Shown one piece after another: positions 44,145 through 53,322 of a stretch of DNA of 64,000 nucleotides (within the stretch, counting starts at the first letter, position 1; every line of letters starts with the position of its first letter). The stretch comes from Paenibacillus pabuli. Its GTDB lineage: Bacteria; Bacillota; Bacilli; Paenibacillales; Paenibacillaceae. The position numbers and the translations under genes are program-made. Below the pieces are notes generated by a model. It had not been told where the DNA came from. It ran no database searches and saw only the letters and a program-made list of their open reading frames with translations. The stretch covers positions 4,526,001 through 4,590,000 of the forward strand of contig NZ_CP073714.1 in the NCBI RefSeq assembly GCF_023101145.1. Direction: 5' to 3'.

Positions 44145-45668
44145 CTACTCTAAATTTGTATAGTTTGCAACAATTTCTTTATATTCTGTCGGACTGAATC
44201 CCGTATATTCCTTGAACACCTTGGAGAAATAATGCTGATCACTGAACGATAACAGATCTGATAACTCCTTAAACTTCATATCCGGCTGACACTCCATTAA
44301 TCTGCATGCTTCCTTAATTCTAAGATTGGTATAATACTGAACAAACGTGACTTGTGTTACGTTTTTAATCACTCGGCTAACATAGGATGGGCTGACGTGA
44401 AACTTCATTGCAATGTCGTTGATGGATATTTGGGTATATTTGTTCCGCTTGATGTACTCATCCATTTGCTCAAACAGCACTTCTCTGCTCTTCCGACCTT
44501 GGGATTGCAGCATTTCAAAACATTGACTGATCCATTCCATTAATTCACGGCAAAAGTCTTCATATGTTTCTTCATCAAATAGCTTTTTTGCTCTAAGATC
44601 CAGACCAAGCCTAATGCCAGCCCCTTGCTCTTCAACCAAATGTGCGAATGCGTCCACTACTAAGTTGATAAATCGTTCCATTTCTTTTACATGCACGTTT
44701 TCCTCGGTCCATCGATTCATCAACTCGGATAGCTTAAGGGCAAACTGTTCCTTCTGGCGAGCTTGTATCATATGAACAAAAGCAGATTCCAATACGGAAT
44801 CCAGGCAACCTGATTCAGTTCTTGCTATGGAGAAAGGATTTCCGCTATCCAGCACCAATCCACTGTTCAATCGCTGATGCATTGATAAAAGGGACGATAC
44901 TTGGTGGTAAAGCTCAGACAGATTAACCGATTCCGACCATACCAGTTGTCCTCCAATTGATGTATCCATACCTTGTACAACCAAATATCGCCGCAACGAT
45001 TCGAGACATTCATGTACAGACGAATACAAATCAAGAATTCCTCTGTTCACAAAAACAATGAATTGATGCGGAGTTTGACTCAGGAACACTTTACAGGGAC
45101 GTGGAGCAAAAAAGTCTTCCAAAGAAGCCTGCAGCGTCTGTTGTCCCCATCTTTCCCGTTTCGGGGTGAATGGTTGTCTGCGCAGAATTATCATCAATTG
45201 AGCCGAAAATGCAGAATACTCTCCCGGCTTGAGTTCAGCGTAACTATGAGGATCAAGGATTTCTTGTAACTCATGAAAGTTAGTTGACCTCAGTTGGTCC
45301 AGTTCTTTAACAACTCTCCCCATGACTTCCTCCAGAGCATCCAGCTCAACAGGTTTTAGCAAATAGTCGAACACCTGCAAATTCAAGGCTTTTCGCGCAT
45401 ATTCAAAATCGCTATAGCCACTGATTAGGATGACCTTCAAATCCGGCTGCACAAGCTTCGCTTGCTCGATCAGGGATAAGCCGTCCATCTTGGGCATCCG
45501 GATGTCTGTCAACAGAAGATCAATGGGTTCCTTCTGAATCGCTGTCAGCGCCTCTTCCCCGTTCGTGGCCGTAACAGCCACGTGAATTGGAAAGTTCAGC
45601 ATTTCCAAAAGCATCTTAATATTGCGTAATATGGGTTTGCTATCTTCAACGATCATGATATTATACAT
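44145..45668 (-). CDS. YesN-like response regulator (receiver plus AraC domain)
   Basis: The 507-residue protein has a receiver domain with D55 (LLTDIRMPKMDG) and K near 105 (YLLKPVEL), a long helical middle part, and a C-terminal AraC-type double helix-turn-helix (about 405-505, FHVSPSYVSRVIKNVT and SDQHYFSKVFKEYTGFSP). It is 18 bp after its kinase gene. The pair is divergent from a sugar ABC transporter, the standard YesMN layout, so it likely activates that operon. Confidence 0.93.
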   Translation of the reverse strand: MYNIMIVEDSKPILRNIKMLLEMLNFPIHVAVTATNGEEALTAIQKEPIDLLLTDIRMPKMDGLSLIEQAKLVQPDLKVILISGYSDFEYARKALNLQVFDYLLKPVELDALEEVMGRVVKELDQLRSTNFHELQEILDPHSYAELKPGEYSAFSAQLMIILRRQPFTPKRERWGQQTLQASLEDFFAPRPCKVFLSQTPHQFIVFVNRGILDLYSSVHECLESLRRYLVVQGMDTSIGGQLVWSESVNLSELYHQVSSLLSMHQRLNSGLVLDSGNPFSIARTESGCLDSVLESAFVHMIQARQKEQFALKLSELMNRWTEENVHVKEMERFINLVVDAFAHLVEEQGAGIRLGLDLRAKKLFDEETYEDFCRELMEWISQCFEMLQSQGRKSREVLFEQMDEYIKRNKYTQISINDIAMKFHVSPSYVSRVIKNVTQVTFVQYYTNLRIKEACRLMECQPDMKFKELSDLLSFSDQHYFSKVFKEYTGFSPTEYKEIVANYTNLE

Positions 45669-45686
45669 ATCCTGTTCCTCCTGTAA

Positions 45687-47450
45687 TCAGTAAAAATCCT
45701 TCGTCATCGAGCCGATGATTTGAATGGTTGCTCCTTTTTCTTCATCAGCATGATTGTTATAGATGTTAAAAAACAGCCGATTGCTGTACATCAGTTTGAG
45801 CCTGTTAACGCTATTGACCATCCCCATGTTGCCAAGAGCTGTCTGACGATCGGGGGGTTGATTCATTCCGGTGCTGGACTGCTGAATATTGGACAAAATC
45901 TCTTCGATTTTGTTTGGCGGGAAGCCTTCTCCGTTATCTTTGATCTCCAAAGCCCATAATCCGTTATACTGCTTCACGGTAATTTGAATACGCCAAGGTG
46001 GTGTAATATTAAAAAATGCATGCTCAATGCAGTTTTCCACAAAAGGCTGAATGACCAACCGCGGCAGCCGGATCTCACTCGCCAGTTCATCAGCATCGAT
46101 GTTCCACTCCAAATCTTCTTCATACTTCTGTTGTACCAACGACAAATAATGTCTCGTATGCTCAAGCTCATCCGCCATTGTCACATGTGCATAAGGAGAT
46201 GAAACAATATAACGCAAACTGTCTGATAGATGTTTGCACATTTCAGACACGGTCTGGGTTCTCCCCTCTTGAGCAGCAATGCTGATTAAATACAGGACGT
46301 TATGAAGGAAATGAGGAGCAATTTGCGCTTGCAGTGCGGAATTCCGCGCGGTAACTTCTTCATGTAATGCCTTTTTCTCACGATCAATGGACTCTTGTAA
46401 TCGTTCCATTAAATCCTGAAATGCTTCATTCAACAGCAGCAGGTCATTATTTTTGGGCCGATCCTCTACCTTCAGCTTCATATTGCTGTAATTGATGCGC
46501 CATATCTGGCTGCGAAGCTTGCGAATCGGAAGCAACAGGTTGCGCGTGGAGAAGAAAATGTACACAAAAGAAATGAGCATTAAGGCTGTAATCAGCAGAA
46601 TGGACATGCTTTGTACAGAATGAATCGAGCCTAACACCGAATTTTTCGGTGTTACGATAAAAGTAATCCAACCCGTTTGGTGAGACGTGGAATGTGTAAC
46701 ATAATTATTTTGTTCATCAACTGCCAGTCCCTCTTCGAATAATGGGTCCTTCAACACCAACGCGTTCTTGTTTGTTTCCGAACCAGTCATTTGCTCACCT
46801 TGCTTGTTCACAATAAAAACATCCCCTGCTGTAATTCCTTCCGTAAGTTTTTGAATGTAAGCCTGATCCATTTGAATACTAAGGTATCCGTACAGCTTGC
46901 CATTCTGATCATTTATTGTTCGGACAAATGAGATGATGTCTGCCTGCCGGAGCAGTATAAAACCGTTTCCGCTCCACTCTCGTCCACTCCTGCTTTTTTC
47001 CATCATGGTACTCAGGATCGGTGGAGCATGTCCTGAACCAATATACGATGTGAGCAGCACACCTTGTTTATCATAAATGGACATGTCCTTGATGTTCATG
47101 CTGGGGCCGATAGCCTGGAACATAATATCTTTTAGCTTCCTGATTTGTTTTAGTCTTTCATAATTGCTTGGAGCCAAGGAACTCTTGTCCATCGTTGCAA
47201 AGATATCCTTGTTAGACAATATACGCTGGGACATCTGGTTTTGCTGCTCTACGTATAGGTCAACCTGTTCACGTACCTTTGTAGCAGTGATAAGTGTGTC
47301 TTCCTCCGTTTTTTGTGTAAGCGGGCGGATAACGACAAGGTTTACATATACGATGAAGCAGCCTAACACGAACAAAAGCAGTGCCAGAAATGTCAGGAAT
47401 ACTTTGGTCTGCAAGCTGAATTGTGCGGCTCTATGTATCAATTTCACCAT
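45687..47450 (-). CDS. YesM-like sensor histidine kinase
   Basis: The frame is open to 47525, but the ATG at 47450 follows AGGAGG (11 nt) and begins MVKLIHRAAQFSLQTKVFLT, giving 587 residues. It has a membrane segment at about 16-40, an extracellular sensor of the dCache kind (about 45-280), a second segment (about 283-302), HAMP, and the His_kinase domain with H380 in QIAPHFLHN, then an ATPase domain. The usual asparagine of the QINPHFLYN motif is alanine here, and the tyrosine is histidine. It senses a sugar outside the cell. Confidence 0.92.
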   Translation of the reverse strand: MVKLIHRAAQFSLQTKVFLTFLALLLFVLGCFIVYVNLVVIRPLTQKTEEDTLITATKVREQVDLYVEQQNQMSQRILSNKDIFATMDKSSLAPSNYERLKQIRKLKDIMFQAIGPSMNIKDMSIYDKQGVLLTSYIGSGHAPPILSTMMEKSRSGREWSGNGFILLRQADIISFVRTINDQNGKLYGYLSIQMDQAYIQKLTEGITAGDVFIVNKQGEQMTGSETNKNALVLKDPLFEEGLAVDEQNNYVTHSTSHQTGWITFIVTPKNSVLGSIHSVQSMSILLITALMLISFVYIFFSTRNLLLPIRKLRSQIWRINYSNMKLKVEDRPKNNDLLLLNEAFQDLMERLQESIDREKKALHEEVTARNSALQAQIAPHFLHNVLYLISIAAQEGRTQTVSEMCKHLSDSLRYIVSSPYAHVTMADELEHTRHYLSLVQQKYEEDLEWNIDADELASEIRLPRLVIQPFVENCIEHAFFNITPPWRIQITVKQYNGLWALEIKDNGEGFPPNKIEEILSNIQQSSTGMNQPPDRQTALGNMGMVNSVNRLKLMYSNRLFFNIYNNHADEEKGATIQIIGSMTKDFY

Positions 47451-47529
47451 TCTTCGAGAAGCCTCCTGTCTTGTCCTGCTGTGTAACTCGCCTGTATCAT
47501 GTCTAACTGTAGCATGCGTTTGCATGAAA

Positions 47530-47543
47530 TGATAGCGATTTCA
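47530..47543 (+). promoter_or_regulatory. Probable CcpA cre site upstream of the sugar-binding protein gene
   Basis: TGATAGCGATTTCA matches TGWAANCGNTNWCA except at position 4. It lies in the divergent gap between the kinase and the transporter operon. Confidence 0.5.
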
Positions 47544-47656
47544 AGTTCAGGATTTTACACATGAATATTCAAGCACAGACATGTACCGGAGCAGAAAGGG
47601 ATTTTATAATTGAATTTGTAAACGGATTCATTACATGTTTCAGAGGGGGATTTGCA

Positions 47657-48970
47657 TTGATTATGCATAAAACAAAAAAAGCAGCATCCATGATTCTGGC
47701 CAGCCTGTTATCCATTTCGCTGACCGCTTGCGGATCGGGAGGTACGGATTCCGGCACATCTGCAAGCAATGGCAATAAGAACGCCAAGGTTACACTGGAA
47801 TTGGCCATTTCCAAGAGCTCACAGGATTCAGCCTTTATCCAGCAGGATATCCTTGATGAGTTTGAAAAACAGACCAACATTTCTGTCAATCTGCAGCTTA
47901 TTCCGGCCGAGCAAACAACAACCGTGCTGCAAACGAAGCTGGCTGTAGATGAAACTCCTGACATCATTCAATACAATCTGGCCAGCGCGGTGACGGACCT
48001 GAACCTTGAACGCAATTTTGAAATTTTGGATAACGAATCCTGGGCCAGCCGAATTGTAAACAAAGATGTGCTCTCCGCTGCCGGTCATATTTACAGCTTC
48101 CATGTCAGTCAGGATACGGGTATGCAAGGTGTGGTGTACAACAAACAGATTTTTGCGGATCTGGGTCTGTCCATCCCGACAAGCTATGATCAATTTTTGG
48201 CCATCTGTGAAAAAATTAAAGCCGGCGGCATTACTCCGGTATTTATGCCTTATAAAGATGCCTGGGCTGCGAACATCTGGCCCGCTGCAGCATTTGCCGA
48301 CTTTGTCGCCAAGAATGATCCTTCTTTTTTTGATGAACTCAACAGCAACAAGAAAAAATGGTCTGATATTCCCGAGTTTAAAACGTTTCTGGAGCAGCAA
48401 TACGAAGTGTATACCAAAGGCTACACCAATGCGGATGTGCTTAGTGACAGTTATGACATGGCAGTTGGCAAATTCCTGAACAAGGAAGTTGCCATGATGT
48501 TTATGGGAGACTGGTTAATTGAAGGCGTAGCACAGCAGGATCCAAGCATGGAGCTCGGCGTATTCCCTATTCCATCTTCTGAAGATGCCAAACTGGGGGC
48601 AAGTCCGCTTGGAGGTCAGCTGTTCATTCCGAAGAAGGCAAAGCATCTGAACGAAGCGAAACAGTTCCTGGACTTTATCGCCTCCAAAGAGATTGCACAG
48701 GAAATCGTCGATTCCAAAGGCTATGTATCCAATTTTAGCGACGTTACTACGCCGGAATTGCCTGCGTATAAGCAGGATATCGTCGATAATTACATCACGC
48801 CGAAGAAGACAGTGCTGACCACGGATGCTTACATGCTGGTAGATCGCAGTGAGTTATACAGACTGCTTCAGGATCAATTCGCTGGCGGCTTGACACCGGA
48901 AGAAGTGTTGAAATCCTGGGATGAAAAGTTCAGTCAACTGATGCAGGATAAGGGCGTTTCCGGTTTCTAA
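47657..48970 (+). CDS. Sugar ABC transporter substrate-binding lipoprotein
   Basis: The frame opens at 47561, but the TTG at 47657 lies 6 nt after AGGGGGA and starts a lipoprotein signal (lipobox LTAC, then GSGGTDSG), giving 437 residues. The rest is a family 1 (maltose/multiple-sugar type) extracellular binding protein with GMQGVVYNKQIFADLGLSIP and an end typical of the class. It delivers an oligosaccharide to the two permeases that follow. No ATPase gene is in the operon, so a shared MsmX-type ATPase is expected. Confidence 0.92.
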   Translation: MIMHKTKKAASMILASLLSISLTACGSGGTDSGTSASNGNKNAKVTLELAISKSSQDSAFIQQDILDEFEKQTNISVNLQLIPAEQTTTVLQTKLAVDETPDIIQYNLASAVTDLNLERNFEILDNESWASRIVNKDVLSAAGHIYSFHVSQDTGMQGVVYNKQIFADLGLSIPTSYDQFLAICEKIKAGGITPVFMPYKDAWAANIWPAAAFADFVAKNDPSFFDELNSNKKKWSDIPEFKTFLEQQYEVYTKGYTNADVLSDSYDMAVGKFLNKEVAMMFMGDWLIEGVAQQDPSMELGVFPIPSSEDAKLGASPLGGQLFIPKKAKHLNEAKQFLDFIASKEIAQEIVDSKGYVSNFSDVTTPELPAYKQDIVDNYITPKKTVLTTDAYMLVDRSELYRLLQDQFAGGLTPEEVLKSWDEKFSQLMQDKGVSGF

Positions 48971-49038
48971 GAAGTGAAATACAGGGCAGCATGTCATTTT
49001 TGAATGATGTGCTGCCTAGCCATAACGGAGCGTGAGAC

Positions 49039-49911
49039 ATGAAAAGGGCAAAAAATTTATACTCGTATTACATGGTATTTCCGGCACTGCTCATCTACTC
49101 GGTCTTTTTTGTAATTCCGGCGATCGCCGCTTTCTATTACTCCTTCACGGATTGGCGCCTCGACCGAATGGATCTGAAGTTTATCGGATGGGATAATTTC
49201 GAGAAGATTTTCTCGGACAAAACACTTATTTTGGCGCTTAAAAATACAGCGATTTTTGCCGTTGTCACGGTTGCCGGCAAAAACATTATTGGCCTGCTGC
49301 TGGCCGTGGCCCTGAACATGAGATTAAAAACGAAAAATCTGCTGCGTGCGATTTTCTATTCCCCTTCCATTCTAAGCATTCTGGTCATCAGCATCCTGTT
49401 CACGCCAATGCTGCGGACGGAGGGTACGATCAATCGCGTATTGGAAGCGGTTGGATTACATTCATTGAGCCAGGCCTGGTTGACCAATCCTTCCCTTGTC
49501 ATCTGGACCATTGCCATTGTATCCATCTGGCAAAGCGCAGGGTTTCAAATGGCCATCTATCTGGCCGGCTTGCAATCCATTTCCCAAGAGTATTATGAAG
49601 CCGCCAAAATTGATGGAGCTAGCTCTTGGAAAAGCTTTTTCAAAATTACACTGCCTTTATTGCTGCCAGCCATCAATATTAATCTGATGTTGACCCTGAT
49701 TGGCGGGCTCAAAGTATTCTCTGAAGTATACGTTATGACCGGCGGGGGCCCAGGGAACGCTTCTCAAGTAGTTGGTACGATTATTCTACGCTCCTTCGGG
49801 GAAGGAAACTGGGGACTTGGTACCGCGGTCAACACCCTTCTGTTTGTAGTTGTCACGATTATTGCTATACCGCTATTGGTTTTCATGCGGCGCAAGGAGG
49901 TTACGGAATAA
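49039..49911 (+). CDS. Sugar ABC transporter permease (MsmF/AraP type)
   Basis: The 290-residue membrane protein has six segments and the EAA loop YYEAAKIDGASSWKSFFKIT then LPLLLP near residue 190. Together with the next gene it forms the heterodimeric channel for the sugar bound by the lipoprotein at 47657. The start has GGAG-like sequence upstream, and the gene lies 68 bp after the binding protein. Confidence 0.93.
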   Translation: MKRAKNLYSYYMVFPALLIYSVFFVIPAIAAFYYSFTDWRLDRMDLKFIGWDNFEKIFSDKTLILALKNTAIFAVVTVAGKNIIGLLLAVALNMRLKTKNLLRAIFYSPSILSILVISILFTPMLRTEGTINRVLEAVGLHSLSQAWLTNPSLVIWTIAIVSIWQSAGFQMAIYLAGLQSISQEYYEAAKIDGASSWKSFFKITLPLLLPAININLMLTLIGGLKVFSEVYVMTGGGPGNASQVVGTIILRSFGEGNWGLGTAVNTLLFVVVTIIAIPLLVFMRRKEVTE

Positions 49912-49912
49912 C

Positions 49913-50743
49913 ATGGGATATACACGCAAACTCGCTATTCGCAACTATGTTGTTGAAGGATTTCTGCTCCTCGCCTCTCTGCTCATTTTGCTGCCCCTGG
50001 TGATTCTGATCCTGGGTTCGTTCAAAACGAGCGCCGAAGTACTCAGCTTCTCCTTGAGCTTGCCAGACAAATGGCAGTTCTCAAACTACGTCCGTGTATT
50101 TCAAGAAGGCGGCTTGTCCAGAGCATTCCTGAACAGCATCTGGATTACAGGGATTTCGTCCATCATCAACATTGTGGCTTCCTCAGCAGCCTCTTTCATA
50201 CTGGCACGCCGGGACACCAAAGTCTCGAACACAATATATATGTATTTCTTCATGGGACTGATTGCCCCCATGTCCATTATCACAACGATTCGGGTTGTGC
50301 AGGGATTGGGATTCTACGGCAGCATATCAAGCGTTATCCTGATCTACGCAGCGCTGAATACCGCCTTTAGTGTATTTTTGTACAGCGGATTTATCAAAAC
50401 CATTCCGAAAGCGCTGGACGAGGTTGCTTTTCTGGAAGGCGCCAGCGTATTCGGCGTGTTCTTCCGTATCGTCACTCCGCTCATCCTGCCGGTAAACGCA
50501 ACGGTAGCGATTATGGTGTTTATGTCGGTATGGAATGATATTACAATTCCGGTATACTTCCTTACGAACAGTTCAACCTGGACGATGCCGCTTTCGATCT
50601 ATAATTTCTACGGGAAATACAGCCGAGACTGGAACTTGATTTTTGCTAATCTTGTGTTGACTTCACTTCCTGTATTTATCCTCTACTTGTTTGGACAGAA
50701 ATATATCGTTAGCGGACTTACTGCCGGTGCAGTTAAAGGGTGA
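49913..50743 (+). CDS. Sugar ABC transporter permease (MsmG/AraQ type)
   Basis: The frame is open from 49850, but the ATG at 49913 follows GGAGG and begins one base after the previous stop, giving 276 residues. It has six membrane segments and the EAA-like loop LDEVAFLEGASVFGVFFRIV near residue 180. The order binding protein, permease, permease is normal for family 1 carbohydrate importers. Confidence 0.93.
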   Translation: MGYTRKLAIRNYVVEGFLLLASLLILLPLVILILGSFKTSAEVLSFSLSLPDKWQFSNYVRVFQEGGLSRAFLNSIWITGISSIINIVASSAASFILARRDTKVSNTIYMYFFMGLIAPMSIITTIRVVQGLGFYGSISSVILIYAALNTAFSVFLYSGFIKTIPKALDEVAFLEGASVFGVFFRIVTPLILPVNATVAIMVFMSVWNDITIPVYFLTNSSTWTMPLSIYNFYGKYSRDWNLIFANLVLTSLPVFILYLFGQKYIVSGLTAGAVKG

Positions 50744-50776
50744 TATATTGTCATTATAAAAAAATGGATATTAGAG

Positions 50777-50815
50777 ACGCTTTTGGGAGTCAAATCCCGA
50801 AAGCGTTATTTTTAT
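50777..50815 (+). terminator. Terminator of the sugar transporter operon
   Basis: ACGCTTTTGGGA pairs with TCCCGAAAGCGT (one wobble), followed by TATTTTTATT. Confidence 0.85.
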
Positions 50816-50937
50816 TCTTTCTTAAACAATACCCACATCTATGTTCAGTAATGAACAAACCCAATGGTTAGAACCTGTGAATGATGAGTGGTATAACGCG
50901 CTCTAATGGAAAGAATGTGTACCCCAATACAAGGAAT

Positions 50938-50982
50938 GAAAAAAAGAACGAATGCAAGCCTCTTTTCGAGGCTGCTTCGTTC
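50938..50982 (-). terminator. Terminator of the alcohol dehydrogenase gene
   Basis: An arm with AACGAA and GCCTC pairs with GAGGC and TTCGTT around ttttc; on the minus strand seven T follow. Confidence 0.8.
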
Positions 50983-51012
50983 AAAAAAGGTATATCCCCT
51001 CAATTCCGGCAA

Positions 51013-52053
51013 TTAAATGGTGCTTGTGTCAATTACGAATCTGTACTTCACATCTGAAGCTAAAACGCGTTTGTACGCTGCATCAATGTCATCAGCCGAA
51101 ATGACTTCGATCATGGGAACGATGCTGTGTTTTGCACAGAAATCAAGCATTTCCTGAGTCTCGCGAATGCCTCCGATCATTGAACCTGCAAACGAGCGAC
51201 GATGACCGATGAGAGACATCACGTTGACTGACAATGGCTCCCCAGGAGCACCCACGTTAACCAGCGTGCCATCTAACGTAAGCAGTGAGAAATAAGCATT
51301 GATATCAATATTCGCACTTACCGTATTAATAATCAGATCAAAGGACCCCGCGAGTTTTCCAAACGTTTCTGGTTCACTTGTAGCATAGTAATGATCTGCC
51401 CCGAATTGCAAACCATCCTCTTTTTTCTTCAGTGATTGTGATAGAACAGTTACTTCTGCGCCCATGGCATGTGCAATTTTCACAGCCATATGACCCAGTC
51501 CACCCAGACCTACAACCGCTACTTTTTTACCTGGTCCCGCTCCCCAATGATTTAGCGGCGAGTATGTTGTAATACCTGCACATAGTAGAGGTGCAGCGAC
51601 ATCCAGCTCGATGTTATCCGGAATACGGACGATGAACTCCTCGGTTACGACGATGTGAGTGGAGTACCCGCCTTGTGTGGGTTCGCCGTACTTGTCAACG
51701 CCTGCGTAGGTAGGAATATTTCCTTTGAGACAGTACTGCTCTTCTCCTTGGAGACAGTTTTCACATTCGCCACAAGAGTCAACCATGCAGCCGACACCTA
51801 CTCGGTCACCGACTTTGTACTTGGAAACTTCGGCTCCTATATCCGTGACAATTCCCGCAATTTCATGTCCAGGTACGAGCGGATAGTTTACGGGGCCCCA
51901 TTCGCCGTGAGCAGTATGGATATCAGAGTGGCATATGCCGGCATATTTAATCTCGATCAGGACATCGTGCAAATCAAGATCGCGTCGTTTAATCTCAGCC
52001 GCCCGAAACGATTGGTCCGGACCGTCAACAGCTCGTGCTTTAGCAGTTATCAT
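51013..52053 (-). CDS. Zinc-dependent NADP alcohol dehydrogenase (cinnamyl-alcohol/YahK type)
   Basis: The ATG at 52053 has GGAGG 7 nt upstream, giving 346 residues. Catalytic zinc ligands are C41 and H63-E64 (AGICHSDIH; VPGHE); structural zinc cysteines are C94, C97, C100 and C108. The cofactor motif is VVGLGGLGHMAVKIA. It reduces aldehydes to alcohols, including detoxification of reactive aldehydes. The divergent MerR gene and the 19-bp-spacer promoter make induction by aldehyde stress likely. Confidence 0.92.
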   Translation of the reverse strand: MITAKARAVDGPDQSFRAAEIKRRDLDLHDVLIEIKYAGICHSDIHTAHGEWGPVNYPLVPGHEIAGIVTDIGAEVSKYKVGDRVGVGCMVDSCGECENCLQGEEQYCLKGNIPTYAGVDKYGEPTQGGYSTHIVVTEEFIVRIPDNIELDVAAPLLCAGITTYSPLNHWGAGPGKKVAVVGLGGLGHMAVKIAHAMGAEVTVLSQSLKKKEDGLQFGADHYYATSEPETFGKLAGSFDLIINTVSANIDINAYFSLLTLDGTLVNVGAPGEPLSVNVMSLIGHRRSFAGSMIGGIRETQEMLDFCAKHSIVPMIEVISADDIDAAYKRVLASDVKYRFVIDTSTI

Positions 52054-52098
52054 AATAAAACCTCCTAAGATTATCATCTTTCTTTCTCTTACAAAACG

Positions 52099-52129
52099 AT
52101 CTTAATCCCTCTAGTTAACTCTAGGTCAA
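52099..52129 (-). promoter_or_regulatory. MerR-type promoter of the alcohol dehydrogenase gene
   Basis: On the minus strand TTGACC (52124-52129) and TAAGAT (52099-52104) are separated by 19 bp, longer than the optimum, as in promoters twisted open by MerR proteins. The spacer carries the AGTTAACT dyad. Confidence 0.8.
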
Positions 52130-52144
52130 CCCTCTTTAGAAACT

Positions 52145-52200
52145 TTGACATTCTATAACCTGCGTGTTAGAATCCCAAAAGATAATCCTAGAGTTAGCTC
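52145..52200 (+). promoter_or_regulatory. merR promoter and second MerR box
   Basis: TTGACA (52145-52150) and TAGAAT (52168-52173) are 17 bp apart. A copy of the box, CCTAGAGTTAGCTC (52187-52200), lies just downstream, where binding could repress merR. Confidence 0.7.
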
Positions 52201-52233
52201 GAAGTCTATATTAGTACGAAAAGAGGAAAACAA

Positions 52234-52647
52234 ATGACGTATTCAATTAGTGAAGTTGCTAAAGAATTGAATCTTACCGTATATACATTGCGTTACTACG
52301 ACAAGGAAGGACTCATGCCTTTTGTAGAACGTACCTCTGGCGGAGCACGAAATTTTAAAGAGTCAGATATTGATTTTTTAAAGATCATTCAATGTCTGAA
52401 ATCTACTGGAATGCCAATTAAGGATATCAAAGATTTTATTGCATGGTGTTCCGAGGGTGATTCCACCTTGCAAGAACGATATGACATGTTTACGGAACGC
52501 AAGGCTAGTGTGGAAGCGCAAATGGAAGAACTCAGAAAGACCATGGAAGTCATTGAACATAAACGCGCTTATTATAGGACTGCTCTCGATGCTGGAACGG
52601 AAGAGATTCATAAAAGCAATCGAATCGGGAATTTCATTGCTAACTAA
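52234..52647 (+). CDS. MerR-family regulator of the alcohol dehydrogenase
   Basis: The 137-residue protein has the MerR winged helix (YSISEVAKELNLTVYTLRYY) and a coiled-coil dimer helix (about 80-120). It lacks the cysteines that bind metals; its only cysteines are in the dimer region (IIQCLKS, IAWCSEG), as in AdhR/NmlR-type aldehyde or electrophile sensors. It is divergent from the dehydrogenase. Confidence 0.9.
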   Translation: MTYSISEVAKELNLTVYTLRYYDKEGLMPFVERTSGGARNFKESDIDFLKIIQCLKSTGMPIKDIKDFIAWCSEGDSTLQERYDMFTERKASVEAQMEELRKTMEVIEHKRAYYRTALDAGTEEIHKSNRIGNFIAN

Positions 52648-52669
52648 TGACGTGATATTTAACTCACAA

Positions 52670-52707
52670 CAAAGAGCCTAAACGTCTATAGACGTTTAGG
52701 CTCTTTG
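52670..52707. terminator. Perfect palindrome between convergent genes
   Basis: A 38-bp perfect palindrome (arms starting CAAAGAGCCTAAACGTCTA) lies between the MerR gene and the DUF6530-like gene. It would form a strong RNA hairpin on either strand, but the T-tracts are only three long. Confidence 0.6.
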
Positions 52708-52740
52708 TGCTCAATCCAATTTAGCAATGACGTTTTCCTT

Positions 52741-53226
52741 TTAATAACCCATATCCTTTAATATTTTGGATAATGTGCGCAAACGCTCGCCGATCATTTC
52801 ATCGTCATCACTCAATGCTTGGCTGAACAGCTTAATATCCTCATTAATTCTCTCATTGTCCGTACAGATCTCCACGGACATCGCATCCCCTTGTAAACCA
52901 ACCCGATCGATGACAGGCTGCTCTGGATCATATAAATGCTCATATCTATAGGCTTCGCGAAAATGTTCCAAAGATCGACAGATTAGAATGGACAAATCAA
53001 GCACGCGATGGAGAGGAAGCTCCTCGGATTGTCTGGACCACTTTTCTCCGGTGTATCTCCATACCTTGGCTGAAATATCAACCTTGCCTCTATCGTTCCA
53101 CTGAGCCAATCCCAGGGAAAGACCTTTTGCGTCCGTGTTCCCTGCCATCCGGCCGTCAACCTTCTCATAGTTATCTGATACAACAACAGGTTTATGTTTT
53201 AACGTTGTAGGTATTTTCAATTTCAT
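52741..53226 (-). CDS. DUF6530-like protein, copy 1
   Basis: The 161-residue soluble protein has no known function. Features are an N-terminal VVVSDNYEKVDGRMAGNTDA, a LAQWNDRGKVDISAKVW strand pair, a helix LPLHRVLDLSILICRSLEHF, and a C-terminal ERLRTLSKILKDMGY. It is roughly 70% identical by eye to the protein at 57178. It may use the ATG at 53226 or the TTG at 53220, which has a better-spaced GAGGG. It has its own promoter, close to that of copy 2. I am moderately sure of the DUF number. Confidence 0.75.
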   Translation of the reverse strand: MKLKIPTTLKHKPVVVSDNYEKVDGRMAGNTDAKGLSLGLAQWNDRGKVDISAKVWRYTGEKWSRQSEELPLHRVLDLSILICRSLEHFREAYRYEHLYDPEQPVIDRVGLQGDAMSVEICTDNERINEDIKLFSQALSDDDEMIGERLRTLSKILKDMGY

Positions 53227-53236
53227 TCCCTCATTC

Positions 53237-53302
53237 CGTTTACCTTTTTACTAATTTACTAAACGACGGTTTCATCTTATCTTGATTTTAACCGTTAGTC
53301 AA
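53237..53302 (-). promoter_or_regulatory. Promoter and operator of DUF6530 copy 1
   Basis: On the minus strand TTGACT (53297-53302) and TAAGAT (53274-53279) are 17 bp apart. They are followed by GAAACCGTC and then TTTAGTAAATTAGTAA, the same order as upstream of copy 2. Confidence 0.75.
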
Positions 53303-53322
53303 ATCAGTCTCCTGTTCATTAT

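Noticed and set aside
52670..52707. The 38-bp palindrome as an attachment or recombination site
   Set aside because: It lies between convergent genes, where a terminator is expected, and no integrase or repeated copy is nearby.
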